Shown here: one piece after another, positions 1 to 11,658 of the stretch
How the letters are laid out: each line of letters begins with the position of its first letter
How positions within the stretch are numbered: the first letter of the stretch is position 1
Assembly (NCBI GenBank): GCA_026874595.1
Contig: CM049320.1
Span: 49,428,714 to 49,492,713 of the forward strand
Direction of reading: 5' to 3'
Origin: Sipunculus nudus
Taxonomy: Eukaryota > Annelida > Sipuncula > Golfingiida > Sipunculidae
DNA length: 64,000 bases
Made by a program: the position numbers and the translations under genes
The notes under the pieces: generated by a model
The model's database searches: none
The model's input: the letters and a program-made list of their open reading frames with translations, nothing else
Told to the model about the DNA's origin: nothing

Positions 1-264
1 ATACACACGCATAATATATATATATACATATACATATAAACATACATATATGTACATAGGGATACATATCACATACATTTTGATATGAAATTACGTGAGA
101 AATTATAACTTTGCCCACATTGGCGATAAAACTCTGATTTCTTATATTTAAAGTATATATAAACATGGCACTAGCAAATGAATTTCACATGAACATCAGC
201 CGTCAAAAGTGAAAACTCTTCGATTTACTTATTTAGTTATGTATCGTCGTTGTGGACGTTGTAA
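1..264. other. AT-rich sequence, no gene seen
   Basis: The first 60 bases are degenerate TA/CA dinucleotide sequence, followed by unique AT-rich DNA. No open frame, splice-flanked exon or repeat was recognised. Confidence 0.5.
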
Positions 265-492
265 GTATACCATAGAAAAATTAATTCATGCCACACTGAC
301 GACTTACTGGATCCACTATGGCCCAGATGACGATCTATTGACGTATACCATAGAAAATTAATTCATGCCACACTAGCGCCTTATCAGATCCGCTATGGCC
401 CTGATGACGATTACATTGACGTATATCATATTAAAATTTATTTATGCCACACTAGCCCCTAACCAGATTCGCCTGTTGACGATCTTTTGATA
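265..492 (+). repeat. 78-bp tandem repeat, three copies
   Basis: Three head-to-tail units start at 265, 343 and 421. Each begins GTATACCATAGAAAA-like, contains TTCATGCCACACT and a CTATGGCCC(A/T)GATGACGAT stretch. Unit 3 is the most diverged and is truncated. Non-coding. Confidence 0.8.
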
Positions 493-1379
493 CTCTGCAT
501 GATCCAAAGTTTAACGGTGTTTTTCGATTAGAAGCTTTACTATTAATATACTAACACACATGCGCAGGACGACCCTAATAAAACTTAAGAATCTTGAGAA
601 CAAAAATTAATCCCGATTTTAGAGTCGAAACCGTGGCCAAACGCAGATGAGGGGTGAACCGGGGACGTAAATCCCGGAATGTGTGACAGTCCTACGAGTA
701 AAATAAGAACAACAACAGCAAAACCTACCATGGTTTCTATAAGTGTCATGTCAGATATTTAATATGCCAAGGATTTGCAGCCGAAATTTACCGGGATTTT
801 GTTTTAAAATCGAGCATGCAGTACCCGGCTTAAGAATGGGGCTAAATGTAGCGAGGATGCAAGTCGAGAAAGGCGAGACACGAAGGAGTGTCCGTCCAGC
901 GCATGACACAGCTACGGGTGTCCCTTCCTTGGTTACAGAAACTTTTTGAAAATGTGTACTAATGGGGAAATATAGCATAGATCAGGTGCTGTTTTCAATA
1001 TTAAGCGTGCATTTTTCTACATTTCAAGTTATTTTTTATTAGGCCAAAAGAAAGAGGGATGCTAGACTGAAATAAGTGATTCTTGTGTCATCACGCCCAG
1101 CTGAATTGACATACAGCTGATGCCTGTATTACGTTTTGATGTTATGATCTGGTGAAAATATTTGTTCAGGAACCTTGAACAATGGGTAGACTTCCGGAGT
1201 GCTCGAACTAATGTGCTTTGGCCTAAAGTCCTTCGAAAAAAGGTAACAGCGACCTTTTTTAAGGTTACCAAGAAGATTTTACTAGGAATTCCTAAGATGA
1301 TAGATTTGAATTTTTCACGTCGAAAGTGTGTCCATCTGTTATAGGGTACTATAGGGTACTCAAATCAAGTTATTTCAGG
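493..1379. other. intergenic, no supported gene
   Basis: Short overlapping open frames occur on both strands around 743-978 and 1062-1344. They have no recognisable domain, composition bias or splice context, so no gene is called. Confidence 0.4.
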
Positions 1380-2969
1380 GTGACATATCTTACAGAATAC
1401 AAGCCACAGTGACCTTATTTTAGATGTCCAAGGACACATGAACTCTGTGTATTTTAAGAAAGACATTAATAGATTCATCAATTCAGATTTGTGCCCTGTC
1501 TGATTTTTTGTGTGCTTAAAATTAGGTTTTCTGCTTGTAACTCAAGAATATAGGTCACAGTGACCTAATTTCGGGAATCAAAGGAGACTTCCCAAGGACC
1601 TTCTTGGATATCAGGTTCTAGGTCTAGAAGTAAAGTTTGGCATCCTGCCTATTTGTCTGGGTGCTCATCATCATATTTTGGCCAGTGGCATGCAGTATAT
1701 AGGTCACTATGACGTAGTTTCAGGTTCTGGCGAAATCTCTTTGGATGTTGTGTATGAAGATTTTAGGCAAAATAGTTACAATTTGTACCCTGTTTGACTG
1801 TCCGGGTGCTCAAAATCATGCTTTTGGCTAGTAGCTGACAGGATACAGGTTACCATGACCCGATTTAACGGTTCCAAGGATATTTGGATACGACTTTTAT
1901 GGATATTATGTTAGAAGTTTTTAGGTCTAACGGATACAATTTGTGCCTTGACCCGGTTTCAGGTTTCAATAAATTTGCCCAGAACCTCCCTGTATGTTGC
2001 GTTAGAAGATTCTAGGCCTCATGAATACAATTTGAGCCGATCTGATTTCCAGGGTGCTAAAATCATGATTTTCCTACAGCTCGCAGAATATAGGTCACCG
2101 TGACATAATTTCAGGTTTCCGAGGAGATTTACCTAGGACCTCAGTGAATGTACAGTTGGACGTTTCTAGGCTTAACAGATATAAATTGTGCCCTGTCTGA
2201 GTGTCTTGGTGCTCAAAATCTTGGTTTTAGCCAGTCGCTTGGAGAATATAGGTCATCATGACCTAGTTTTAGGTCTCCAAGTAAAATTTGCCCAGAACCT
2301 TTCTGGATGATGCGTCAGAATATTCTTGGCCTGACGGATACATTTTAACCCATCTAATTTTCATGTAATCATGTTTCTTTCAAAATGCTCGCAAATTATA
2401 AGTTACGGTGACTTTATCTAAAGTTTCCAAGGACATTTACCCAGGACCTTCCTGAATGACACATGAAGTAACCGTTTGTTCCCTATTTACTGCCAGACTG
2501 CTTCATTTGAAGGTCTCAAAAATAGAAAATATGCGTAAAAATGAAAAAAAAAACAGGTGGCGCCACCAGTATTTATTGAAACAATCATGGCAGTCAATGC
2601 ATTAATATTTTAGATACTGGAGATTTCGTATCGAAAAACAGGTGGCGCCACCAGTATTTATTGAAACAATCATGGCAGTCAATGCATTAATATTTTAGAT
2701 ACTGGAGATTTCGTATCGAATAAAATTTTTTCCGGGGGTTGGGGGTGGGGTTGGGGTTGGGAGGGGCACTTACGAGCCCCGCAGATCGGAGGATATACAT
2801 CGCAGTGACCTTATTTCAGGTGTCCAAGGAGAATTTTAGACCTCGATGGGTTTTACTTAAAACTTTCTGGGTCCAGCGGTTACGATTTGTTCCCTGTTAA
2901 CGAACAACCGGACGACGGAGAAAGAGTGTTGGCTTTAGCACATGAATTTCAGTCAGCTTAGCTAAAAAA
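1380..2969 (-). repeat. Inverted member of the GGTGGCGCCACC repeat family
   Basis: Diverged units about 150 bp apart each contain an (A)TAGGTCAC-GTGACCTAATTT palindromic core (near 1392, 1549, 1697, 1845, 2087, 2245, 2396 and 2787). The reverse complement of this core with its flanks matches the repeats at 41.2-44.7 kb (AAATTAGGTCTCTGTTACC, GACCTAGAATCTT, TAACAGGGCACAAATCGTAA). On the minus strand the block starts at about 2969 with a TTTTTTAGC, AGCTGACTGAAA and CCGTCGTCCG head, the same head seen at 41213 and 43718. It is probably a non-autonomous mobile repeat with internal tandem structure; no protein is encoded. Confidence 0.65.
2549..2718 (+). repeat. 85-bp perfect direct duplication
   Basis: Two adjacent identical 85-bp copies each start with AAACAGGTGGCGCCACCAG and end ACTGGAGATTTCGTATCGAA. 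The palindrome GGTGGCGCCACC also occurs about every 340 bp in the 41-44 kb array. The absence of differences suggests a recent duplication inside an otherwise old repeat block. Confidence 0.85.
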
Positions 2970-3045
2970 TACTTTAAAAGTATTGTCCTTTTTAAAGCTT
3001 GATTCATTTATAGAATTGTCAATGCCTGCCATAAATATTTAACCT

Positions 3046-3372
3046 TTACAAAGTAATACCTAGAAAGTTTGCCTTTAATATGTCCGCTTCAATGGAGGTT
3101 TTCAGTAGTACAGCAGTAACAACAAAAGAATAACGTCCAGGTTTTTGCAACATGACATGTGTCACCGTTCCAGGCATTGTTACTGGTATATAGAAGCGAA
3201 CCTGTTCTATCAACATCAGTCGCAAAGAGATAAAGCCAAAATAACGAGACATATGGTTTCTATCAAAGCTTTTGTAATAGGTAAAAGTAATTTCATCTTG
3301 AACTGAATAATATTGATTAAAATACATCAAAATTAAAATCATATATTTTTTGCGGAGCAGCTCTATATCCAC
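3046..3372 (-). CDS. Possible exon with PKD-like C-terminal half
   Basis: A 108-codon open frame on the minus strand. Its last third contains a tract (T-M-P-G-T-V-T-H-V, then K-P-G-R-Y-S-F-V-V-T-A) that resembles the end of PKD (polycystic kidney disease) repeats, where a His/aromatic residue is followed by PG-x-Y and a beta strand. PKD repeats are extracellular Ig-like folds of polycystin and egg-jelly receptor proteins. A possible donor CTAG|GTATTA lies near the 3' end of the frame (about 3056) and would end the exon in phase 1. A candidate acceptor TGTTTCAG upstream is followed by an in-frame stop, so the 5' boundary is unsolved. There is no WDFGDG-type N-terminal motif, so this could be a decayed exon or chance. 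Confidence 0.25.
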   Translation of the reverse strand: MDIELLRKKYMILILMYFNQYYSVQDEITFTYYKSFDRNHMSRYFGFISLRLMLIEQVRFYIPVTMPGTVTHVMLQKPGRYSFVVTAVLLKTSIEADILKANFLGITL

Positions 3373-4997
3373 TTTATTTCGTTCGACTTTGCGTTAAACT
3401 GAAACATTATCCCGCCAGAATAAATTTAACCCTACACCCGCTAGATACAGGTATCATGTCTCTTATGACGCTTCAGAACATTTAACATTACAATTTATTT
3501 GATAAAAGTCTTGTCTATTTTCAAGTTTTCAAGTAAAAAGACCTGCCGCTGTTTATAATACTCTTCACGTTCACATAGGGCAAATTCCTTTTATTAATTA
3601 TTCCTGACATTGAAGTGTACTTTTAAATTTAAATTCAATCACTGATGGTGTTATTGACATGAACCCGTCAGGATAATATTCAGTCGATATGCTCATAACA
3701 GGGGAACTATAACAGCATTGTAAACATTTCCTAATTGAGATATGTGTAATTCACAATGTGAGTTGTGATCTTGCAGACAAACCAAGACACCGTTGAAATT
3801 GAGATGACAAATATGTTTTTGCGGATGTTTGTCATCTGCTTTGCAGGTAGGTGTATGTTTACCGATAAATTGATCACTGAGATTTAAGTGTATAGGACTG
3901 GCTTTTCCTACCTGTTTATTATGCAAAATATGCCAGTTGGTGCTATTATATAACGCAGACTGGCCAACCTATTTAAAAATAATATATAACACAAGAACAC
4001 ACCCCTGACGGGTGAACGTTTTGTTGCAACGGTCATAGAAATATCATGCCTATATGGAGTTAACGTGTAAAATAATAAGAAACATTTACGACAAATGTTA
4101 TTATAAACATGTACGTTCTCTTGTTACATCTGCTGAACTTTGCTAACTACATTAATATTTTTAAAACAAAACTCGCGGGTGAATAATTTGACCATATTTG
4201 ACCTTTTGACCATGCACTGTGACCTTGAAGTTCAAATGCCTCCTTGGCAACCGGGTGATTCTGAAACCGTGGTCCATCGTCATACATTCTATCGCGGTTG
4301 CCAGCCATAAACATAAAATGCCATCGAAAGTCTTAAAAAAATGTACACCTCAAGGGGTTGGCAGGTCGGCTATATACCAGTGTGACTTTACTTATATGTA
4401 TCGTTAAATATATCTAGTTTAATTTCGTTTTGGCCGTCATAGAACGTCTCATCGCCGGTATCTGTTTCGGCATATTTTGAATTACTTACATAAAAATGTA
4501 TATCGAATTGTATGTAATTATAGGGATTTATATGGAAAAAAGGTATACTTTAATGAAGTAAATAAACCGAAGATTTGTCGCTAGAAAGAATGATTTGCAG
4601 GGCCCAGGTAAAGGTTAAAAAGGCGGGATTTATTGTCTGATGTTGCTTGTCTCGTCCGACCTTATAGTTTGCCCTCCTGCTTTTTTGGGCCTGTTCATTC
4701 TTGTAGCTTTTCGGACCCCTTGGGAGAATACAACCCAGGCTGCCTTAATATGCGCTAGAGGGTATTCGTTATACATATGTCGCCCATGACCAGTGTCCAT
4801 TCAATCCTGGGTCGAGAGAGCGCTACTTTTATTTTTTTCCATTTATCACAATTGATAAATCTGCCCTATTAATTCGTATTTTAGGGGGGACTGTTAAAAA
4901 AGTGTTGATTGTTGATGTACTCTAGAAAGTCTGGTGGACAGTGCGGCTGTATTAGACCGAAGATACCTTATCCACAGACAGGTACGGGCTAGTGGAG
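3373..4997. other. Upstream region of lectin gene 1, no exon resolved
   Basis: A 77-codon minus-strand frame at 3693-3926 and a 62-codon plus-strand frame at 4219-4407 have no recognisable domain. The signal-peptide exon of lectin gene 1 should lie here or further upstream. No ATG followed by a clear hydrophobic core and a phase-1 donor could be picked out with confidence. Confidence 0.35.
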
Positions 4998-5183
4998 TAC
5001 GATCAGATCGCCTTCAGTGTCATCCGGATATTTCAGGTCGAGCCAGATGTCTTTCCAAATGCAACGAAGAGCCAACTTGTACAGCGGTGAATCTGTACAA
5101 CAATGGGTCGTGTCACGTGATCTTGTCGGCCTTATCGCAAGTCGTCTTAGATGGAAACAGCTCCCTATACCTTGGCATATACG
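4998..5183 (+). CDS. Lectin gene 1, PAN/apple-like exon
   Basis: This 61-codon exon encodes a short PAN/apple-like module, a disulfide-bonded extracellular fold used for protein or glycan binding. Key features are R-A-R-C-L-S-K-C, then C-T-A-V, then N-G-S-C-H-V-I-L-S, ending S-L-Y-L-G-I-Y-G. The same pattern occurs in the exon at 31007-31204 (RARCLLKC, GSC-LVLSS, S-V-Y-L-G-H-Y-G). The donor is TAC-G|GTATCA after position 5183, phase 1. The acceptor is placed at TGGAG|TA because it gives phase 1 and the same seven residues before the first Cys as in gene 2; the frame stays open upstream to 4934, so this end is uncertain. A 4.9-kb intron with two minisatellites follows. The product is probably secreted. 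The first exon was not found. Confidence 0.65.
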
Positions 5184-5234
5184 GTATCATCTCTTCTTAC
5201 TCTTTGCATATTAACATGATCAATGCATAGATAT

Positions 5235-5500
5235 TCAAAATGTTGGAGGATCATGGATATATGAATATAGGAGGGTGGCTCCATAGAGATGCTGTATAGA
5301 TGTTTTTGTCTTGTAACCTATTATCGCCGGTGTGCACCCGGTGAGACGCATCCCGATAAGACGTACGTCCCAACGGACCGTGCGATAAAACGCAGGGCGG
5401 CAGGACGCACTATATAAACAATGACGAGTGGCCGGTAGGACGCACTCCATAAACATCGCCCCGTCACCAATTAGGCGTGTCGTGCTGCGGGACCCGGCGT
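5235..5500. other. CpG-rich repeat-like block in gene 1 intron 1
   Basis: Sequence with several GGACGCACT / GACGCAT / AGACGTACG motifs, clearly more CpG-rich than its flanks. It looks like a degraded repeat that leads into the 79-bp array. The 99-codon minus-strand frame crossing it has a low-complexity arginine-rich composition and is not called a gene. Confidence 0.35.
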
Positions 5501-5504
5501 GTTT

Positions 5505-6203
5505 ACCTCCTGCCCGTCTACGTCTCTCTTTCAAAAGTGTATTTTTATGACTAAAACTACGCTAAACGAACCCTGCGTGTATACTTTCTGCCCGTCTTCG
5601 TCTCTCTTTCATGAGTGTATTTTTTTATGACTAAAAGTACGCTAAACGAACCCTGCGTGTATACTTTCTGCCCGTCTACGTCTCTCTTTCATAAGTGTAT
5701 TTTTTATGAATAAAACTACGCTAAACGAACCCTGCGTGTATACTTTCTGCCCGTCTACGTCTCTCTTTCATAAGTGTATTTTTTATGGCTAAAACTACGC
5801 TAAACGAACCCTGCGTGTATACTTTCTGCCCGTCTACGTCTCTCTTTCATAAGTGTATTTTTTATGACTAAAAGTACGCTAAACGAACCCTGCGTGTATA
5901 CTTTCTGCCCGTCTACGTCTCTATTTCATGTGTATTTTTTATGGCTAAAACTACGCTAAACGAACCCTGCGTGTATACTTTCTGCCCGTCTACGTCTCTC
6001 TTTCATAAGTGTATTTTTTATGACTAAAAGTACGCTAAACGAACCCTGCGTGTATACTTTCTGCCCGTCTACGTCTCTATTTCATGTGTATTTTTTATGG
6101 CTAAAACTACGCTAAACGAACCCTGCGTGTATACATCCTGCCCAGATACGTCTCTCTTTTATTAGTGTATTTTTTATGACTTAAACTACGCTAAACGAAC
6201 CCG
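5505..6203 (+). repeat. 79-bp minisatellite, about 9 copies
   Basis: Head-to-tail units contain GCCCGTCTACGTCTCTCTTTC, then GTGTATTTTTTATG, then ACGCTAAACGAACCCTGCG. Some units carry a 3-bp loss (TTTCATGTG for TTTCATAAGTG) that recurs in alternate units near 5925 and 6085, indicating amplification of a two-unit block. It lies inside gene 1 intron 1 and abuts the 42-bp array without a spacer. Confidence 0.85.
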
Positions 6204-9200
6204 AATTACATAACACGATGGGTCTTGCGTTATCTCAATAGTTTGAAATACATATCACGACGGGTCTTGCTTCATCTCAACGGTTTAAATCACATATCAC
6301 GACGGGTCTTGCGTGATCTGAACAGTTTTAATTACATATCACGACGGGTCTTGCTTGGGCACAACAGTTTTAATCACATATCCCGACGGGTCTTGCGTGA
6401 TCTGAACAGTTTTATTACATATCACGACTGGTCTTGCTTGAGCAGAGCAGTTTTAATTACATATCACGAAGGGTCTTCCGTGATCTGAACAGTTTTAATC
6501 ACATATTGCGTGATCTGAACAGGTATAATCACATATCCCGACAGGTCTTGCTTGATTTCAACAGTATTAATTACATATTACGACGGGTCTTCTTTGAGCA
6601 CAACAGTTTTAATCACATATCATGAGGGGTCTTGCTTGAGACCAACAGTTTTAATCACATAACTCGACTGGTCTTACTTGATTTAAACAGTTTTAATCAA
6701 ATATCACGAAGGGTCTTGCTTGAGCCCAACAGTTTTAATCTGATATCGCGACGGGTCTTGCGTGATCTGAACAGTTTTAATCACATATTGCGTGATCTGA
6801 TCAGTTTCAATCACATATCCCGACAGGTCTTGCTTGATCTCAACAGTTTTAATTACATATCATGACGGGTCTTGCTTTAGCACAACAGTTTTAATTACAT
6901 GTCACGACGGGTCTTGCGTGATCTGAACAGTTTTAATCACATACTGCGTGATCTGAACAGTTTTAATCACATATATCGACGGGTCCTGCATGATGTCATT
7001 AGTTTTATTACATATCACGAGGGTCTTGTGTGATCTGAACATTTTTTATCACATATCACGACCGGTCTTGCGTGATCTGAACAGTATTAATCATGTATTG
7101 CGTGATCTGATCAGTTCACATATCCCGACAGGTCTTGCTTGATCTCAACAGTTTTTAATTACATATCACGACGGGTCTTGCTTGTGCACAAAAGTTTTAA
7201 TCACATGTCTCGACGGGTCTTGCGGGACCTACACATTAATAACAGATCCCGACGGGTCTTGCTTGATCTCACCAGTTTTAATCACATATCCCGACGGGTC
7301 TTGCTTGAGCACAACATTTTAAATCACATATCACGAAGGGTCTTGCGTGGTCTGAACATTTTTAATCACATATCACGACGGGTCTTGCGTGATCTCAACA
7401 GTTTAAATCACAGATCCCGACTGGTCTTGTATGATCTCAACAGTTTTAATTACAGATCACGACGGGTGTTGCTTGATCTGAATAGTTTTAATCACATATT
7501 ACGACGGGTCTTACTTGAGCCCAACAGATTTAATCACGTATCACGACGGGTCTTGCTTGAGCCCAAAAGTTTTTATCATATATCGCGACTGGTGTTTCGT
7601 GATCTGAACAGTTTTAATCACATATTGCGCGATCTGAACAGTTTTAATCACATATCCCGACCGGTCTTGCTTGATCTTAACCGTATTAATTACATATTAC
7701 AACGGTTTTCTTTGAGCCAAACATTTTTAATCACATATCACGAAGAGTCTTGCTTAAGCCCAACAGTTTTAATCTTATATCGCGACGGGTCTTGCGTGAT
7801 CTGAACAGTTTTAATCACATATTGCGTGATCTGATCAGTTTTAATCACATATCCCGACAGGTCTTGCTTGATCTCAACAGTTTAATTACATGTCACGACG
7901 GGTCTTGCGTGACCTGCACAGTTTTAATTACAGATTCCGACGGGTCTTGCATGATCTCAACAGTTTTGTTCACATATCACGACGGGTCTTGCTGGATCTC
8001 AACAGTTATGGTCACAGATCCCGACGGGTCTTAGATGATTTCAATAGTTGTAATCACAGATCTCGACGGGTTTTGCGTGATTTGAATAATTGTAACCACA
8101 GACCCCGACGGGTCTCGTTGATGTCAACAATTATGATTACAGATCCAGACAGGTCTTGCGTGATCTCAATAGTTGTAATCACATATCGCGACGGGTCTTG
8201 CTTGATCTCAACGGTTTTAATCACATATCACGACGGGTCTTGCGTGATTTGAACAGTTTAATAACATGTCAGGACGGGTCTTGCTTGAGTACAACAGTTT
8301 TAAACACATATCACGACGGGTCTTGGGTGATCTGAACAGTTCTAATCACTGATCCCGACGGGTCTTGCTTGATCTCAACAGTTCTAATCACAGATCCCGG
8401 GGGGGGGTCTTGCGTGATCTTTATAGTTGTAATCACAGATCCCGACGGGCCTTTCTTGATCGTAACAGTTTTAATAACATATCACAACGGGTCTTGCATG
8501 ATCTTTATAGTTGTAATCACAGATCCTGACGGGTCTTGCGTGATCTTTATAGTTGTAATCACATATCACGACGGGTCTTGCTTGAGCACAACAGTTTTAA
8601 ACACATATCACGAAGGGTCTTTGGTGATCTGAACAGTTTTAATCACAGATCCCGACGGGTCTTGCTTGATCTCAACAGTTCTAATCACAGATCCCGACGG
8701 GTCTTGCGTGATCTTTATAGTTGTAATCACAGATCCCGACGGGTCTTGCTTGATCTGAACAGTTTTAATAACATATCACAACGGGTCTTGGGTGATCTTA
8801 ACTGTTTTAATCACATATCACAACGGGTCTTGCGTGATCTTTATAGTCGCAGATCCCGACGGGTCTTGCTTGATCAAAACAGTTTTAATCACATATCACT
8901 ACGGGTCTTGCGTGATCTCCACAGTTTTAATCACATATCAATACGGGTCTTGCTTGGTCTCATCAGTTTTAATATCATATCACGACGGGTCTTGCTTGGT
9001 CTCATCAGTTTTAATCACATATCACGACGGGTCTTGCTTGGTCTCATAAGTTTTAATCACAGATCACGACGGGTCTTGTTTGGTCTCATCAGTTTTGATC
9101 ACATATCACGACGGGTCTTGTTTGGTCTCATAAGTTTTAATCACAGATCACGACGGGTCTTGTTTGGTCTCATCAGTTTTGATCACAGATCACGACGGGT

Positions 9201-9428
9201 CTTGTTTGGTCTCATCAGTTTTAATCACAGATCACGACGGGTCTTGTTTGGTCTCATCAGTTTTGATCACATATCACGACGGGTCTTGCTTGGTCTCGTT
9301 AGTTTCAATCACATATCACAACGGGTCTTGCTTGATCTCATCAGTTTTAATCACATATCACGACGGGTCTTGCTTGGTCTCAGAAGTTTTTATCAGAGAT
9401 CACTACGGGTCTTGCATAATGTCATAAG
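6204..9428 (+). repeat. 42-bp minisatellite, roughly 75-80 copies
   Basis: A 3.2-kb array of a 42-bp unit of the type CACGACGGGTCTTGC + TTGATCTCAACAG + TTTTAATCACATAT. The unit is a multiple of three, so 14-residue repeats stay open for long stretches in two frames (for example I-S-R-R-V-L-L-D-L-N-S-F-N-H, up to 312 codons at 8536-9474). Stops and frame changes occur across the whole array, so it is not treated as coding. Shorter 30-bp units that lack CACGACGGGTCT recur at about 6503, 6783, 6943, 7620 and 7815. The right end (about 8930-9330) is the most homogeneous, with alternating CATAAG/CATCAG units. It lies in gene 1 intron 1. Confidence 0.9.
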
Positions 9429-10132
9429 ACAAAACGTCGACCATCGATACAAGATAATCTATGGGTTTTTATAACAATGCATGACTACCTTATGGTTGTC
9501 AGGCTTGTTTGGTAGGATCGAGCGCCTCGACCTGGGCAAGTCGTATCTTACAAATCCTGTTGTATTCCTGGTGTGACAGTATGGTCTTTTAGATAATGAA
9601 AATGGCGTTTGGGGCGTTTTTATATGTTCCGTTAATTTTAATTTCACAGAAATATAGTAGATAGAAGGTATGACACTTAAAATACTCGTCCCATATATTT
9701 CTTTTTTTTTAACTGATGCACGTATAAAAAAGACATGTTACTTTGAATGTTTGCTTGGAGATCCATTCTCCCGTTAATAATGAGGTGTGGTAGCACAACC
9801 TAAATATCTGCTATAAACAAAATGAGCGGCATGACTTGAAGTGACAGTTAATCGTACATCATTGACTAACCAAAAACAGAATTCACTCATTTCATACTCA
9901 CTTCATTTACTCAACCTGAAATGCCACGTTACCCTCAGAAACAGTCGTGTAAGCCTCAAGCGACAGTTCTAATCACAGAATTTAACAATTTATATCATGA
10001 ATAGAATCGATTATATATGGATACAAATTCCCCCATTCCGTTAGCATTGAATTATGCAACAGAAAAGTACTAAACATCGGACCTTCAGGCATACGGCCCG
10101 ATGTTTATCAGGTTATCGGGTCTGTTTTGCAG
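9429..10132 (+). other. Rest of gene 1 intron 1
   Basis: Unique AT-rich sequence between the 42-bp array and the lectin exon. No exon or mobile element was recognised. The acceptor GGTCTGTTTTGCAG at its end is well formed. Confidence 0.5.
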
Positions 10133-10339
10133 CTTGTCCGGTTGGATTTGGTTACTTATTTAAACCACACGGGATCACGCTGACATCTTGCTACATGTTT
10201 GTAAAAACAAGAGTTATGTGGAAAGAAGCTTGTGAATTCTGTGTGGCACGTGGCGGACAACTTGTTAGCATGGAGACTGCTTTAGAACATGCTCACATCA
10301 AACGTATCTTGAACATTCTCCATAACCCCCGTACACACG
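10133..10339 (+). CDS. Lectin gene 1, C-type lectin domain first half
   Basis: This exon encodes the N-terminal half of a C-type lectin-like domain. The spliced codon plus C-P-V-G-F-G-Y is the long-form opening Cys motif. It is followed by L-T-S-C-Y, V-M-W-K-E-A-C and G-G-Q-L-V-S-M-E, the usual W-x3-C and L(V)S-(I/M)-E signature around helix 1 and strand 2. H-A-H-I-K-R-I-L belongs to helix 2. The acceptor is TTTTGCAG|CT and the donor CAC-G|GTAAGG, both phase 1, so the exon is symmetric and 69 residues long. It matches the exon at 31474-31695 residue for residue in all structural positions. The second half of the domain is in the exon at 11659. A carbohydrate-binding, probably secreted product is inferred. 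Confidence 0.85.
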
Positions 10340-11658
10340 GTAAGGCTGTCTGAATTCACTGAACTTTATATACACGTGTGTCTCACACAGTCGGTCAGGA
10401 TGTATTGGTGTATACTTAAAGTAAGGGAAACCTCTCCTTACCGAAGTTTTTTTTCCGGACACTTTCTATTGATGATACCTTTTTATTGATGACTCTACAT
10501 CGGTGTTAGTGTTTATTTTACATCAGGACAACAGTGTTGTGGCCTGTAAATGGGATATTTAGATATCTCGAATAATGTGGATCAAATTAATATGGTGCAA
10601 TCAATAGGGGATTGATACGAGTATCGAGGGTCTCTTAAGAAACACAATGAGGCTTGTTGTAAGAATCGATGCTATCATCGATGGTTCTGATCATTATCAA
10701 TATCCTAAGGATTTTTACTTCTGTTATAATTAAAGAATTGAAATCGTTATTTGATGAATTAATATTATTATGATAATCGATAGAACCATATGCATAGATT
10801 CGTAAAGGAAACAATTTCATTTTATTCTCATTTGTATTTATCTGAAAGCATTACAGTATTCAGGGGCGGATCCAAGATTTTTAAGGCGCGGGTTGGGGGG
10901 GGGGGGGGGGGCAAACCCAGGAAGACTTATGAGAAAATTTCAAAAGATCCTCACTCCCGGAAAAAACAGCACAATTGGTTTGAAAACCTTAAAATAAACT
11001 GCGGGTAGAAGAGGGGTTCAGACTTCCTGACCCCTCCTGGTCTGCTAAGAAATATTTCAGGACTTTTCAAAGCAAAGTAGGAGCAGTGGGAACATGCAGG
11101 CCATTTGATGGCATATTCAAGATATTACTCTATTTGTTATTATTGCTTATCAGCTGCCTCAAAGGGGCCAAGATCGTGATGAAAGTCATTTATGATAAAC
11201 ATACTGATATTTTTTTCATGACTCCCCCCGGTAATCGTTATTGAAATTCTCATGTTAATTATACAAATGTATCTTAAATTGTACCTACAATCATGCCCCA
11301 GCCCGGTCCGAATAATTTAATTTTGAATCGATACCGATAAGCAGTAGTCTTTATGAATAGATTACTCCGTTTATCTGAGATTAGGACGATTTATTTCAGT
11401 TGTCTTGCGGGACACACTGCCGTATTTACACCCAACATAAAACGATATATTCCAATTACGCCAAATATATTAACTGCTCCTTTGCGAATAAGTACAATAT
11501 GGTTCAGTTCGCAACAAAGTTTAGTTTAAATGCTAATCGCAGTGCTTTAATGAAAATATAAGAACTCATTAAATATAATGCAAATATGACGGGATGTTTT
11601 CCAGTGTAAATGCGGTAAAACTGCATAATGTAAATGTGTCATGTGGCTATCATTACAG
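10340..11658 (+). other. Gene 1 intron 2
   Basis: A 1.3-kb phase-1 intron, donor GGTAAGG and acceptor CATTACAG. It contains a G-run and a decayed piece of a GGGGCGGATCC-ended element (annotated separately). No exon was seen inside. Confidence 0.6.
10862..11060 (+). mobile_element. Fragment with GGGGCGGATCC end, related to elements A/B
   Basis: It begins CAGGGGCGGATCCAAG, followed by a G-run of about 17 (10895-10911) and a CAAACCC stretch. The terminal motif and the nearby homopolymer match the ends of the elements at 11945 and 62349. The right boundary is unclear. The open frame across it is a by-product of the G-run. Confidence 0.35.

Noticed and set aside
743-978. Overlapping frames on both strands
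   Set aside because: No recognisable protein feature; they mirror each other across strands, typical of chance.
3693-3926. 77-codon Cys/His-containing minus-strand frame
   Set aside because: Cys and His spacing fits no finger or extracellular module, and no acceptor or donor could be placed.
4640-4797. Hydrophobic ATG frame as signal peptide exon of lectin gene 1
   Set aside because: The hydrophobic part has internal prolines and an acidic residue, and no phase-1 donor follows it cleanly.
6225-9474. Long repetitive proteins (up to 312 residues) of 14-residue repeats
   Set aside because: They arise from a 42-bp minisatellite. Frames change and stop along the array, two frames are open at once, and there is no splice or promoter context. 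It lies inside an intron of the lectin gene.
10790-11008. 72-codon frame with a glycine run
   Set aside because: The glycine run is a poly-G tract inside a mobile element fragment in an intron.
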